From NCBI GenBank assembly GCA_913778085.1, contig CAJYXJ010000001.1, positions 62,001 to 126,000 on the forward strand: a DNA stretch of 64,000 bases, given 5' to 3'. Position 1 is the first letter of the stretch; every line of letters begins with the position of its first letter. Source of the DNA: an uncultured Chryseobacterium sp. (GTDB taxonomy: Bacteria; Bacteroidota; Bacteroidia; Flavobacteriales; Weeksellaceae). The translations under genes were made by a program, and so were the position numbers. The notes below the pieces were generated by a model that saw only the letters and a list, made by a program, of their open reading frames with translations, had not been told where the DNA came from and did not search any database. Shown here piece by piece: positions 24,369-32,070 of this stretch.

Positions 24369-25405
24369 TATATTTCTTCGTTATCGATATTCATTTTGTC
24401 CATATTTTCCTTGACCAATTGCTCCAATTGGTATGTTGCAACGCCTAACGGCTTTTCCAGACCACGCATTGCATATTCTACTTTTATATTACTCTTTGAA
24501 GCACAGAGCAGTAAACCGATAGTTGGTTCATCAGTCTGTGTTTTTAGCTTATCATCAACAGCGCTGATATAAAAATTAAGTTTGGAAATATATTCCGGCA
24601 AAAACTCTCCGGTCTTCAGCTCAATAACAACATAGGCATGAAGTACGGTATGATAAAAAAGTAAATCTATTTTGTAATCTGTATGATCTACTTCAATGGA
24701 ATATTGCCGTCCAATAAAGGCGAAACCTTTACCAAGTTCAAGCAGGAAATCAGTGATTTTTTGTGTTAGCAGCTTTTCTATTTCTATCTCTTTTACCTTT
24801 GCAGAAAGCATTAAAAAGTCAAAATGATAAGGGTCTTTGAAAATGCTTTTAGCGAGATCAGACTGATATTCGGGTAATGTCTGCTCAAAATTATTTAGTG
24901 CTTTTCCGCTTCTTGAATAAAGATCAGATTGTATCTGCAAGAGCATTATATTTCTGCTCCATTCGTTTTTAGCAGTTTCAGTAATGTAAAAGACTCTTTC
25001 TGTAATATCTTTTATTTTGCTTAGCAAACTGATATGATGATACCAAGTAATTTGTGCAAGCGGTACTTGCATAAAATGATTTTCTTTTTGTGCAAGCGGT
25101 ACTTGCACAATTGGAAAGTGTGGGTAGGCTTCCGCAAAAGACCGCATATATTTTAAATTACGTACAGAAAAACCTTTATTGTCAGGAAAGTTTTCTGCTA
25201 AATTTTTAGCTAAGAGATCAATGATTTTGCTTCCCCATTTTTTTTGATTTTGCTGTTCGATGATCGAATTCCCTATTTCCCAATATAGGGTTAGCAGTTC
25301 TGCATTGATCTTAAATGCCGTTTTTGTTTGGGCAGCTTTTATTTTATTTGAAATAAATTCAGACCAATTTTTAAAGTCGTTATTATGGATTATTTCGTCT
25401 TTCAT
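24368..25405 (-). CDS. DUF1016/YhcG-type PD-(D/E)XK nuclease-domain protein
   Basis: A 345-aa protein with an N-terminal DUF1016 helical domain (ELLTLYWEIGNSIIEQQ, FSVRNLKYMRSFAEAYP) and a C-terminal PD-(D/E)XK-like domain: DYKIDLLFYH then AYVVIELKTGEF, giving the D...ExK catalytic pattern. Members are common accessory genes of unknown biological role, sometimes near restriction or defence genes. It is out of place inside the flexirubin operon, between the CLF-like gene (18 nt) and the deacetylase gene (1-nt overlap). Residues about 100-118 contain a duplicated QVPLAQ encoded by a repeated 20-nt sequence. Likely a later insertion. Confidence 0.85.
   Translation of the reverse strand: MKDEIIHNNDFKNWSEFISNKIKAAQTKTAFKINAELLTLYWEIGNSIIEQQNQKKWGSKIIDLLAKNLAENFPDNKGFSVRNLKYMRSFAEAYPHFPIVQVPLAQKENHFMQVPLAQITWYHHISLLSKIKDITERVFYITETAKNEWSRNIMLLQIQSDLYSRSGKALNNFEQTLPEYQSDLAKSIFKDPYHFDFLMLSAKVKEIEIEKLLTQKITDFLLELGKGFAFIGRQYSIEVDHTDYKIDLLFYHTVLHAYVVIELKTGEFLPEYISKLNFYISAVDDKLKTQTDEPTIGLLLCASKSNIKVEYAMRGLEKPLGVATYQLEQLVKENMDKMNIDNEEI
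25048..25110. repeat. Direct repeat inside the DUF1016 gene
   Basis: TTGTGCAAGCGGTACTTGCA occurs twice, about 40 nt apart, in the coding sequence (near 25054 and 25088). The inner part TGCAAG-CGGTA-CTTGCA is itself palindromic. It encodes the duplicated QVPLAQ just before the conserved ITWYHH region. Confidence 0.6.
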
Positions 25406-25423
25406 AAATTCCAGCGATAACAG

Positions 25424-26485
25424 TTAAGCTCTTTCCAGCAAAACCAGACTATGATCATTCCCGCCAAGATGATTGTAAAGTAAAATATTTTTTACGTCCT
25501 CTTTTTTCACCTCATTAATTCTCATCACTTTCGGTATTTCCTGCTTTTTCAGGATATGGCAGGCCATGAAGGTCGAAAAACCGCTGGCGGTATTGAATTC
25601 TCCGCTCAAATGTTTATAATAAAGTAAAGCCGAATCTGTAAAAAGGTTCATGGCTTCAATATAATAAACATCAGATTTCGCATCGCCGCTGAAGCCTAAG
25701 ATTACAGCATCAACCTTATTGAAAGCCAGGTTATTTTTAGCTAAAAATTCATTGATAAAGGATTCGGTTTCTTCCAAATCCAGGCGGTTGGTAATTTTAA
25801 TGTCTTTCAGGCGGGCATAAGAACTGTCTTTTTTATCTTTGCTTAAAACAAAAAAGCTCGCCCCTTCTCCCCAGGCAACACCGTTTGTGGTGGAATGCAG
25901 GTAATCCACAGGAAGATCTTCCTGCTTTTTGATGGTCTTGTTCAATTTATATAAGCCCATCGTTCTCTCGGTCTGTTCATCCGTGGAACCTACCAGAACG
26001 TGTTCTGCTTCACCGTCGATGATCTGAAGCTTGGCATCCAGCATCGAAAATTCCAGTGACGAAGAGTAATTGACGTAAGTAAAATTGTAGGCATGGCATT
26101 GCAGGCCTAAGGCAATCTGCCCGGCTACCGTATTGTGGGTCGACTGGATAAAATAAGTCGGCGTCAGAAACTCTTCCTTATTGTCCAGTACATTTTTAAG
26201 GAACTTTTCAGAATCCTGGGAACAGCCCATTCCGGTCCCTACGATAATGGCGTCCGGGTTTTCGGTTCCGGCTTCTTTCAAAGCGTATGAAGAGGCCACG
26301 GAACTCATTTTTACGGTTTTAGACATCCGTCGGATCATGGCCGGAGGAATGAATTCCTTATAAACCGGTTCGATGGCTTTCAGTACCGGTCCTGCGTTGG
26401 CGGGCTGAAGATGCTGAAAGAAATTTTCGTTTAACGTGTCCTGTACGGAAATGCAGGCGGCACTGTTGATGTAAACGGCACTCAT
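25424..26485 (-). CDS. Chain-length-factor-like ketosynthase homolog (no active-site Cys)
   Basis: A thiolase-fold protein of 353 aa paired with the ketosynthase just upstream. Where ketosynthases have TAC(S/A)S this one reads NYSSSLEFS (around residues 139-147), so the catalytic Cys is Ser; the later HGT- and GH-type His motifs are also missing. This is the signature of a chain-length factor, which forms a heterodimer with a KS and shapes the product cavity, as shown for the aryl-polyene ApeO/ApeC pair. I chose ATG at 26485, which overlaps the KS stop as ATGA, rather than the longer open frame starting at 26512. Confidence 0.85.
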   Translation of the reverse strand: MSAVYINSAACISVQDTLNENFFQHLQPANAGPVLKAIEPVYKEFIPPAMIRRMSKTVKMSSVASSYALKEAGTENPDAIIVGTGMGCSQDSEKFLKNVLDNKEEFLTPTYFIQSTHNTVAGQIALGLQCHAYNFTYVNYSSSLEFSMLDAKLQIIDGEAEHVLVGSTDEQTERTMGLYKLNKTIKKQEDLPVDYLHSTTNGVAWGEGASFFVLSKDKKDSSYARLKDIKITNRLDLEETESFINEFLAKNNLAFNKVDAVILGFSGDAKSDVYYIEAMNLFTDSALLYYKHLSGEFNTASGFSTFMACHILKKQEIPKVMRINEVKKEDVKNILLYNHLGGNDHSLVLLERA

Positions 26486-27681
26486 GATTTCGAGAAAATT
26501 AAGGTTGAACAATTCCCTCCGAAACCAAACGAATTGGAAAGGACATGGTTGATGCTTTTTTCTCTAAGCTCCGTTACCGGCGTCAGATCAAATTCCGCCA
26601 TTTTGGTTTTAAAATTAAGATTCGGAAAAATAATATTGTTTTGAAGGGCCAATAATGAATAGACCGCTTCAATTCCTGCCGCTGCGGCCAGCGTGTGACC
26701 TGTAAATGCTTTGGTAGAACTGAATTCAGGAACTTTTCCCTCTCCGAAAATCCGGATCATCGCAACTCCTTCCGATAAATCGTTATTCGGGGTGGCGGTG
26801 CCGTGAACGTTGATGTAATCGATCTCTTCTTTGGCCAGGCCGGAAACTTTCAGTGCTTTTTCCATCGCCAGGTAAGCACCCTGCCCATTTTCCGAAGAAG
26901 CGGTCTGGTGGTGCGCATCATTAGCATTGCCGTAGCCTGAAAGATAGCCCAGGATCTTTTTGTTTTCTTTTTTTACGATTTCCTCCGATTCAAGGATGAT
27001 GAAAGCAGCGGCTTCGCCGAGATTCAGCCCTTTACGGTCATTATCAAAAGGCGTATTGTAAGAATCCGTAAGGATCATCAGGGTGTTGAATCCGTTTAAG
27101 GTAAATTTTGAAAGGGCATCTGTTCCGCCGACAATGACACGTTCGAGAACGCCGTTTTTAATAAGCTTGGCGCCCATCATAATGGCATTGGCGGCTGATG
27201 AGCAGGCAGTGCTGATGGTGGCAACCATACCTTTCAATCCGAGGTAATCGGCAATCAGCAGGGATGAGTTGCCTACATCATGGGAGTCAATATATTTTTG
27301 CTTATCAGGAAATTCCTCGTAGGTGTAGAAATAGTTTTCAGTGACATCCATTCCGCCTACGCTGGTTGAGGAAATCAGCCCGGTTTTATATTCGTTAATA
27401 TCCGAAATTCCGGCGCTTTTGATAGCCTCTTTTGCCGCGACCATGCCCAATAAAGCGGTTCGGGTCGCGTTCTTCGCATCTTTCAGCTCCAGTCTTTCTA
27501 TAAGTGCTTCGTTAGACAGTTTGATTTCTCCGGTCTTGATATGTCCTGCATGGCGGGTTTCAAACAATTGAATATCTGATATCCCGTGTTTTCCGGATTG
27601 TAACGAATTCAGGTTTTCCTCCACGTTGTTTCCGATGGAAGAAATGATGCCCATTCCCGTGATGGCAATTTTTTGACCCAT
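26482..27681 (-). CDS. Beta-ketoacyl-ACP synthase, KS partner of the CLF-like protein
   Basis: A 399-aa ketosynthase. The catalytic Cys160 is in TISTACSSAANA, histidines are in INVHGTATPNND and AFTGHTLAAAAG, and the end carries NSFGFGGNCSTLI. It probably forms the heterodimer that extends the aryl polyene, with the CLF-like protein encoded directly downstream in ATGA overlap. The ATG at 27681 (MGQKIAITGMG) is chosen over an upstream in-frame codon at 27708, because the upstream codons lie in the palindromic repeat and the KS fold begins at KIAITG. Confidence 0.92.
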   Translation of the reverse strand: MGQKIAITGMGIISSIGNNVEENLNSLQSGKHGISDIQLFETRHAGHIKTGEIKLSNEALIERLELKDAKNATRTALLGMVAAKEAIKSAGISDINEYKTGLISSTSVGGMDVTENYFYTYEEFPDKQKYIDSHDVGNSSLLIADYLGLKGMVATISTACSSAANAIMMGAKLIKNGVLERVIVGGTDALSKFTLNGFNTLMILTDSYNTPFDNDRKGLNLGEAAAFIILESEEIVKKENKKILGYLSGYGNANDAHHQTASSENGQGAYLAMEKALKVSGLAKEEIDYINVHGTATPNNDLSEGVAMIRIFGEGKVPEFSSTKAFTGHTLAAAAGIEAVYSLLALQNNIIFPNLNFKTKMAEFDLTPVTELREKSINHVLSNSFGFGGNCSTLIFSKS

Positions 27682-27690
27682 TCTTTTTAT

Positions 27691-27761
27691 AATGTAACAA
27701 TATATCAATCTAGCAGTTTACCCATATTGTTACACTATTAGATTGATACATTGTTAGATTG
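27691..27761. repeat. AT-rich palindromic intergenic repeat, copy C
   Basis: Left arm AATGTAACAATATATCAATC and right arm (reverse complement) AATCTAACAATGTATCAATC form an imperfect palindrome of the same family as copies A, B and D. It fills the gap between the ACP and the ketosynthase genes. Confidence 0.7.
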
Positions 27762-27763
27762 AA

Positions 27764-28021
27764 TTATTTTGTTCTGTTTTCTTCGATAAATTTCGCCATG
27801 GTATCGATGGAAGAGAAAATTTCCTTTCCTTTTTTAGGATCGGATAATTTGATTCCGTATTCTTTATCCATAAGAACGATCAGTTCAAGAGCGTCGATCG
27901 AATCCAACCCAAGACCTCCCCCGAATAAAGGATCCGTGTCTTTGATTTCTTCCACTGCAACGTCTTCTAAATTAAGAACTTCGATGATTTTGTGCTTTAA
28001 TTCTTCTCTTAAGTTTTCCAT
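27764..28021 (-). CDS. Acyl carrier protein, second in cluster
   Basis: An 85-aa carrier with the phosphopantetheine Ser41 in GLGLDSIDALEL and an acidic helix II. It would hold the polyene intermediates for the neighbouring KS/CLF pair. ATG at 28021 (MENLREELK) is chosen; a longer open frame from 28084 lies in the palindromic repeat and does not resemble an ACP N-terminus. Palindromic repeats flank the gene on both sides, so it is set apart from its operon neighbours by AT-rich spacers. Confidence 0.93.
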   Translation of the reverse strand: MENLREELKHKIIEVLNLEDVAVEEIKDTDPLFGGGLGLDSIDALELIVLMDKEYGIKLSDPKKGKEIFSSIDTMAKFIEENRTK

Positions 28022-28032
28022 AAAAATTATTT

Positions 28033-28118
28033 TAATGTACCAATCCAGCAGTGACCAATTTACCAATGGATGACTACAAATCATTGTTACATTGTTATAT
28101 CGTTAAATTGTTACATTC
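28033..28118. repeat. AT-rich palindromic intergenic repeat, copy D
   Basis: Left arm AATGTACCAATCCAGCAGTG... and right arm (reverse complement) AATGTAACAATTTAACGATA... form a more diverged palindrome of the same family. Its outer end overlaps the 3' end of the next gene upstream. Confidence 0.6.
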
Positions 28119-28655
28119 ATTAGTCAGCAAATATACAAAAGCTTTATAACTTTCCTGATATAGTTCTGCCCAGCCGCACAATACTTTATTGGCTTTCCCC
28201 GATTGTATGAGCTGTTGGGCATAGTCATTTAAAAATTCTTCGTCGAATTCATCCAGTACAAAAAAGGCATTTTCAGTCTGCATTTTGTGCCGGATGCCGA
28301 TTTCACCCACACAGATATTGGGCAGCGTGTATACAAAAACGGCCGGGCTCGGAAAGTAATTTTCCTGGGAATTGATACTCTCCTGATACTTAAAGTCGGT
28401 ATCCAGACTTGATGACCGGTTGGAAAATACCAAAGCGGTACGGCTGTGATCTTCGTCTCTCAGGATCATTTCAGAGGCCAGGAAAGCCAGTTTGCTGAGG
28501 TTATCCATTTTGTGGAATTTGGGATAGGCCAGCTCCATGTTTTTATAGGCTTCTTTGGCAAAATCTGAAAAATTTACGGTAGGGGATTCAAAAACGGTTT
28601 CGCCGTTCAGTATAATTTTTGAATTTTCGATGAGGCAGGTTTCTGTTTTCTTCAT
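28095..28655 (-). CDS. Truncated ketosynthase-like protein (Ketoacyl-synt_2-like)
   Basis: About 186 aa. [20 protein letters not shown], then [14 protein letters not shown] and [15 protein letters not shown] resemble the N-terminal half of a ketosynthase as in the small ketoacyl-synt_2 proteins of aryl-polyene and xanthomonadin clusters. No catalytic Cys or His motifs are present, so it is probably a structural or regulatory partner of the KS rather than an enzyme. ATG at 28655 ([13 protein letters not shown]) is preferred over the longer frame from 28706, which would run into the upstream toxin gene. It lies 19 nt after the ParE-like gene. Confidence 0.75.
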   Translation of the reverse strand: MKKTETCLIENSKIILNGETVFESPTVNFSDFAKEAYKNMELAYPKFHKMDNLSKLAFLASEMILRDEDHSRTALVFSNRSSSLDTDFKYQESINSQENYFPSPAVFVYTLPNICVGEIGIRHKMQTENAFFVLDEFDEEFLNDYAQQLIQSGKANKVLCGWAELYQESYKAFVYLLTNECNNLTI

Positions 28656-28674
28656 GAATACGTTTAAAAAAGGA

Positions 28675-28962
28675 TTAGGGCTTCCGCTCCGGGTTTTGGT
28701 GGGCATTGAAAACAGACAGAATAATTACTCTGTCATCCACCATATCGAAAATGATAATGTAGGGAAACTTACGAAGGTTGACTTCTCTGTATTTACTTCC
28801 TTTGATCTGAAAATGTTTGGGGTTATTTTGAATCTGAAGAAAATATTTTTCAACCTGCATGAGGAATTTTTCCCCGAGGCCTGTTTGCATACTCTCATAA
28901 TAAATGTAGGTCTCCAGAATTTCAAGACCCGCCTCTTCCTGTACGATCAGTTTATACATCAT
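28675..28962 (-). CDS. RelE/ParE-family toxin
   Basis: A 95-aa ParE/RelE-fold toxin: [20 protein letters not shown], then [58 protein letters not shown], which contains the RK-FPY...V.AV-H family pattern. Such toxins block gyrase or cut mRNA on the ribosome; which one cannot be told from sequence. The ATG overlaps the antitoxin stop (ATGA, 28959-28962). The pair interrupts the pigment operon between two ketosynthase-type genes. Confidence 0.88.
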   Translation of the reverse strand: MMYKLIVQEEAGLEILETYIYYESMQTGLGEKFLMQVEKYFLQIQNNPKHFQIKGSKYREVNLRKFPYIIIFDMVDDRVIILSVFNAHQNPERKP

Positions 28963-29198
28963 TTTAAAGAAGCTTTTGCCTTTGCTTTTACTTCCTCCCA
29001 GGTAAATGATTTTGATTCTCCACTGATGTACTTTTCTTTTCTTTTATCAAGTTCTTCATAAAACCATTCAGGAATGGACGGCTGATCCTCTTCCTGCTCT
29101 TCAGCATCAATAATCCCGCTGAAAATCCGCAGGATCCTGTCGTCCGCCGTATCAATGAATTCGTGAATTCTTTTTCTGATTTCTAAAGTAGATTCCAT
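28959..29198 (-). CDS. Antitoxin of the RelE/ParE-type module
   Basis: A 79-aa acidic protein (EEQEEDQPSIPEWFYEELDKRK) ending in a lysine/alanine-rich helix ([16 protein letters not shown]). The length, the WEEVKAKAK C-terminus and the coupled downstream ParE-like toxin fit antitoxins of the type common in Bacteroidetes. It has its own promoter-like box at 29230-29237, inside the 3' end of the upstream ketosynthase gene, so the module can be expressed apart from the pigment operon. Confidence 0.82.
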   Translation of the reverse strand: MESTLEIRKRIHEFIDTADDRILRIFSGIIDAEEQEEDQPSIPEWFYEELDKRKEKYISGESKSFTWEEVKAKAKASLK

Positions 29199-29229
29199 TT
29201 TTTTTTCAAACTTATGTCTATCAAAAATA

Positions 29230-29256
29230 CAAAATTATTATTTACATTTTCTCCAA
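29230..29256 (-). promoter_or_regulatory. Promoter of the toxin-antitoxin module
   Basis: On the minus strand TTG (29254-29256), 16 nt, then TAATTTTG (29230-29237), a perfect TAnnTTTG box, 31 nt before the antitoxin ATG. The -33 spacing is shorter than usual. Confidence 0.5.
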
Positions 29257-30387
29257 TATAATGGCCGCATTACATCCGCCGAATCCGGAAGCAGTTTTCA
29301 GAATGTATTTGATATCTGCGGGCTGATTTTCCCTAATGATTTGCAGTGGTTGCGAAGTTCCGGGCTCTTCAAAGTTTTTAGAGGGGATCAATGTGTTGTT
29401 CAGGGCACTTTCCATAGAGATGATGCTTTCCAGCAAACCTGCTGCTCCCAGGCTGTGGCCGTAATATGCCTTCAGGCTGTTCAGTGGAATATCCTGCAAT
29501 TCCATCCGGTTGAAAGCGATGGCTTCCATTTCGTCATTGTAAAGAGTAGCTGTTCCGTGGGCGGAAATAAAATCGATTTTTTCTGCAGTAGCCTGGGCTT
29601 CGGCCATTGCATTGCGGATGCTGGCGAATAGACCGTCGCCTGTTCTGGAAGGTCCGGAAATATGATTGGCATCATTAATGGCTGAATCTCCCAAAATCAT
29701 GAAACTAAACTTTTCGTTTTCTTCCGGTTCCGAAGTGATAAAAACAGCTGCGGCAGCTTCTCCGAGGTTAATACCATCCCGAGTTTTATCATAAGGCTTG
29801 CAGATTGATGTTCCGATGGCCTGAAATGAATTGAATCCTGAAATCACAAACTCTGAAATTTCGTCGCCTGCTATTACAAAAGCATCTTTGTATTTTCCGG
29901 CCTGGATCAGGTTTTTCGCTACGGCTATCGCCATCACTCCCGAAACACAGGCATTGGAAACCACAACAGGTTTGGATTTAAACCCAAAAAAATCAGCGAT
30001 CTTCTGAGCTAATGCCGAAAGGTAAGCTCCCTGTGGAAGAGCCTGTTGGTTTTTCAACAAAGTGATGTTCCCTTTCGTTGTGGATAAAATGAAAGCCGTT
30101 TCCTCTGAAACCGGGTGCTTTTCGATTAAAGGTTTTAGGCTTAACAGGAACATTTTCTCCAGTCTTGTAAAATCCTGTAGATCTTTCTGATTTCCACTGA
30201 AATTTTTGTCAAATTCTTCATTCAGTCTTTCATTATCGATCATCGAAGCATAAAAAGCAGGCTGATTTTCGATGATCTGATGCAAACTCACACCTGATCT
30301 TCCTTCCAGAAGCGCATTCCAGTTGGAGGAAACATCAAAGCCTAAAGGGGTAACGCAGGTATAATCGGTAATGTAAGCAGCTTTCAT
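29242..30387 (-). CDS. Beta-ketoacyl-ACP synthase, third KAS I/II-type protein
   Basis: A 381-aa condensing enzyme with Cys147 in VSNACVSGVMA, His in SAHGTATLYNDE and in YYGHSLGAAGL, and the end TASGFGGCNAAIILE, so the catalytic triad is complete. The N-terminus is diverged from FabF. It is coupled to the thioesterase gene upstream (4-nt overlap) and followed by the inserted toxin-antitoxin pair. Possible roles are priming of the aryl chain or synthesis of the saturated chain for the resorcinol; the sequence alone does not decide. Confidence 0.9.
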   Translation of the reverse strand: MKAAYITDYTCVTPLGFDVSSNWNALLEGRSGVSLHQIIENQPAFYASMIDNERLNEEFDKNFSGNQKDLQDFTRLEKMFLLSLKPLIEKHPVSEETAFILSTTKGNITLLKNQQALPQGAYLSALAQKIADFFGFKSKPVVVSNACVSGVMAIAVAKNLIQAGKYKDAFVIAGDEISEFVISGFNSFQAIGTSICKPYDKTRDGINLGEAAAAVFITSEPEENEKFSFMILGDSAINDANHISGPSRTGDGLFASIRNAMAEAQATAEKIDFISAHGTATLYNDEMEAIAFNRMELQDIPLNSLKAYYGHSLGAAGLLESIISMESALNNTLIPSKNFEEPGTSQPLQIIRENQPADIKYILKTASGFGGCNAAIILEKM

Positions 30388-30812
30388 GATAATCCCATTT
30401 TATCTTTCCACGCCTGAAAAAATTCAGGATTGTACAGGCATAAGTTATTATCGGAGTCAAGGAACACCTGAATGGTTTCTCCCGAACAGACCAGTTGGTT
30501 CTCTTGGTTAAAAAGCTCGTACCGGTAAATCAGTTTAGCCGAAACCGAATTCACGAAAGTAGTGACGATCCTGAAGGTTTCCCCGTATTTTAAAGGTAAA
30601 AAATGTTCGCAGGTGCTTTTTACGATGGGCGTAACAAACCCTGCCTGCTGGATATCAAGATAGGTAAGGCCGTGCTGCCTTCCGAAAGCTTCCCTTCCGT
30701 CTTCAAAATAAACGATATAATGGCCGTGCCAAACGATTCCCAGCGGATCGGTTTCGTTGAATCGTACCCGTACTTCTTCGGTACCCGTTAATGAATGTTC
30801 TTTAGACTGCAT
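30384..30812 (-). CDS. Acyl-CoA/ACP thioesterase (4-hydroxybenzoyl-CoA thioesterase-like)
   Basis: A hotdog thioesterase of about 142 aa. VRFNETDPLGIVWHGHYIVYFEDGREAF is the classic 4HBT active-site block, with the catalytic Asp in TDPLG and the H-x-x-Y pair. Enzymes of this type in aryl-polyene clusters release the chain or edit misprimed carriers. Start choice: ATG at 30812 (MQSKEHSL) follows a purine-rich GAAAGAA at a good distance; ATG at 30827 or 30845 are possible, and all overlap the end of the ABC permease gene. The ketosynthase gene begins in 4-nt overlap with its stop. Confidence 0.87.
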   Translation of the reverse strand: MQSKEHSLTGTEEVRVRFNETDPLGIVWHGHYIVYFEDGREAFGRQHGLTYLDIQQAGFVTPIVKSTCEHFLPLKYGETFRIVTTFVNSVSAKLIYRYELFNQENQLVCSGETIQVFLDSDNNLCLYNPEFFQAWKDKMGLS

Positions 30813-32070
30813 TTTGTTTTCTTTCATAAAATAATGAGATTCCAACCATGGCTACATAGAATAAAAATAAGAAAATGATTTCTTTCGCAATTCCGCCGAT
30901 TCCGCTGTTTCTTAAAATGATATCATAATAAGCATTCAAGCCCCAGTTCATCGGTGAGAATTTGGCAATGGTCTGCATAAATTCGGGCATCAGGAATACG
31001 GGAACCCAGATTCCTCCGACCGCCGCCAGAACTACTACGGAAGTTGCTCCGAACGGGGCCGATTGTTCCTGAGTGTCGGCAACGGTTCCCAGCAAAACGC
31101 CGAACCCGATGGCAGCCAGACCTGCAAAAATGGTCACGACAATCATCTGGAACATTTTTCCGGTAACATCAAACTGCGGTAAATCCATATACGGGAAAAG
31201 GTAAATCCCGACGGCTACCATCAGTAAAAACTGAATGACGCAGATGATGAGATAGGTAAATGTTTTTCCTAAAATATGAATGAAATAAGGGGTAGGACTG
31301 ATCCTTGCTCTCACACTGGTGCCCTGGCTTTTTTCCTTAACCAAATTGATCGACAAAGGGACAACGATGAAAAAGATCGCAAAAAGGGCCCACGCCGGAA
31401 CATTATGCTGAACGGAATTCGGCAAAACATCCGTTTTTCCTTTTTTAGGCGTAATTTCCTTGAACCCGATCAGGCTTTTGTTTTTGGAGAGGTCTTCCGT
31501 TGTGCCCAGCTGTTCCTGAAAGGCTTTATAGATTTTCTTATTTTCGATTTCGAAAATCATTTTGTTAATGGCATTCATCACATTATTTTTAAATCCGATA
31601 TTGGTCGCCGGATCAAAATACAAATGGATTTCCTTTGACTTCGGGATTTCTTTCTTCACTTTGGCAGAATCCGTTTCGAGTCCGAATGAGCTTACAATCG
31701 TTTGTACTTTGGAATCGATATTGGAATTGATGTCTTTCGTTAAATGTTCGGGAATGACGATCGCCATCTGGTAATCTCCTGAAAAAACTGCCTTCTGTGC
31801 CGCTGCTTCATTGAAATGGGTCAGCAACTCAAAGCTTTTGCTGCGCTCCAGTTCCTGTTTGATGCTTTTCGAGACCTCAGACTGATCATTATCCACAAAA
31901 ACAATCGGGATTTTAGAGCCTTCCAGGTTTTTAAACGTAGAATCCTGGATCAGGGTAATTGTAATGATCAGGAGTAAAGGCATTACGAAAATGATGACGA
32001 TTCCTCCGATGTCTCTCTTCAGCAGAAGAATTTCTTTAATGAAGCTTCGCCACAATTTATACCACAACAT
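30802..32070 (-). CDS. ABC-2 type transporter permease
   Basis: A 422-aa inner-membrane protein. An N-terminal membrane segment (IGGIVIIFVMPLLLIITITL) is followed by a ~170-aa extracytoplasmic domain and five C-terminal membrane segments, including VVVLAAVGGIWVPVFLMP: the ABC-2/YhhJ topology. It overlaps the ATPase gene by 14 nt and would form the exporter with it. In aryl-polyene clusters such transporters are candidates for moving the pigment lipid or a precursor out of the inner membrane. Confidence 0.9.
   Translation of the reverse strand: MLWYKLWRSFIKEILLLKRDIGGIVIIFVMPLLLIITITLIQDSTFKNLEGSKIPIVFVDNDQSEVSKSIKQELERSKSFELLTHFNEAAAQKAVFSGDYQMAIVIPEHLTKDINSNIDSKVQTIVSSFGLETDSAKVKKEIPKSKEIHLYFDPATNIGFKNNVMNAINKMIFEIENKKIYKAFQEQLGTTEDLSKNKSLIGFKEITPKKGKTDVLPNSVQHNVPAWALFAIFFIVVPLSINLVKEKSQGTSVRARISPTPYFIHILGKTFTYLIICVIQFLLMVAVGIYLFPYMDLPQFDVTGKMFQMIVVTIFAGLAAIGFGVLLGTVADTQEQSAPFGATSVVVLAAVGGIWVPVFLMPEFMQTIAKFSPMNWGLNAYYDIILRNSGIGGIAKEIIFLFLFYVAMVGISLFYERKQNAV

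Noticed and set aside
13036-28118. AT-rich repeats considered as a CRISPR array
   Set aside because: Copies are single palindromes kilobases apart, not regularly spaced repeats with unique spacers, and no cas gene is present.
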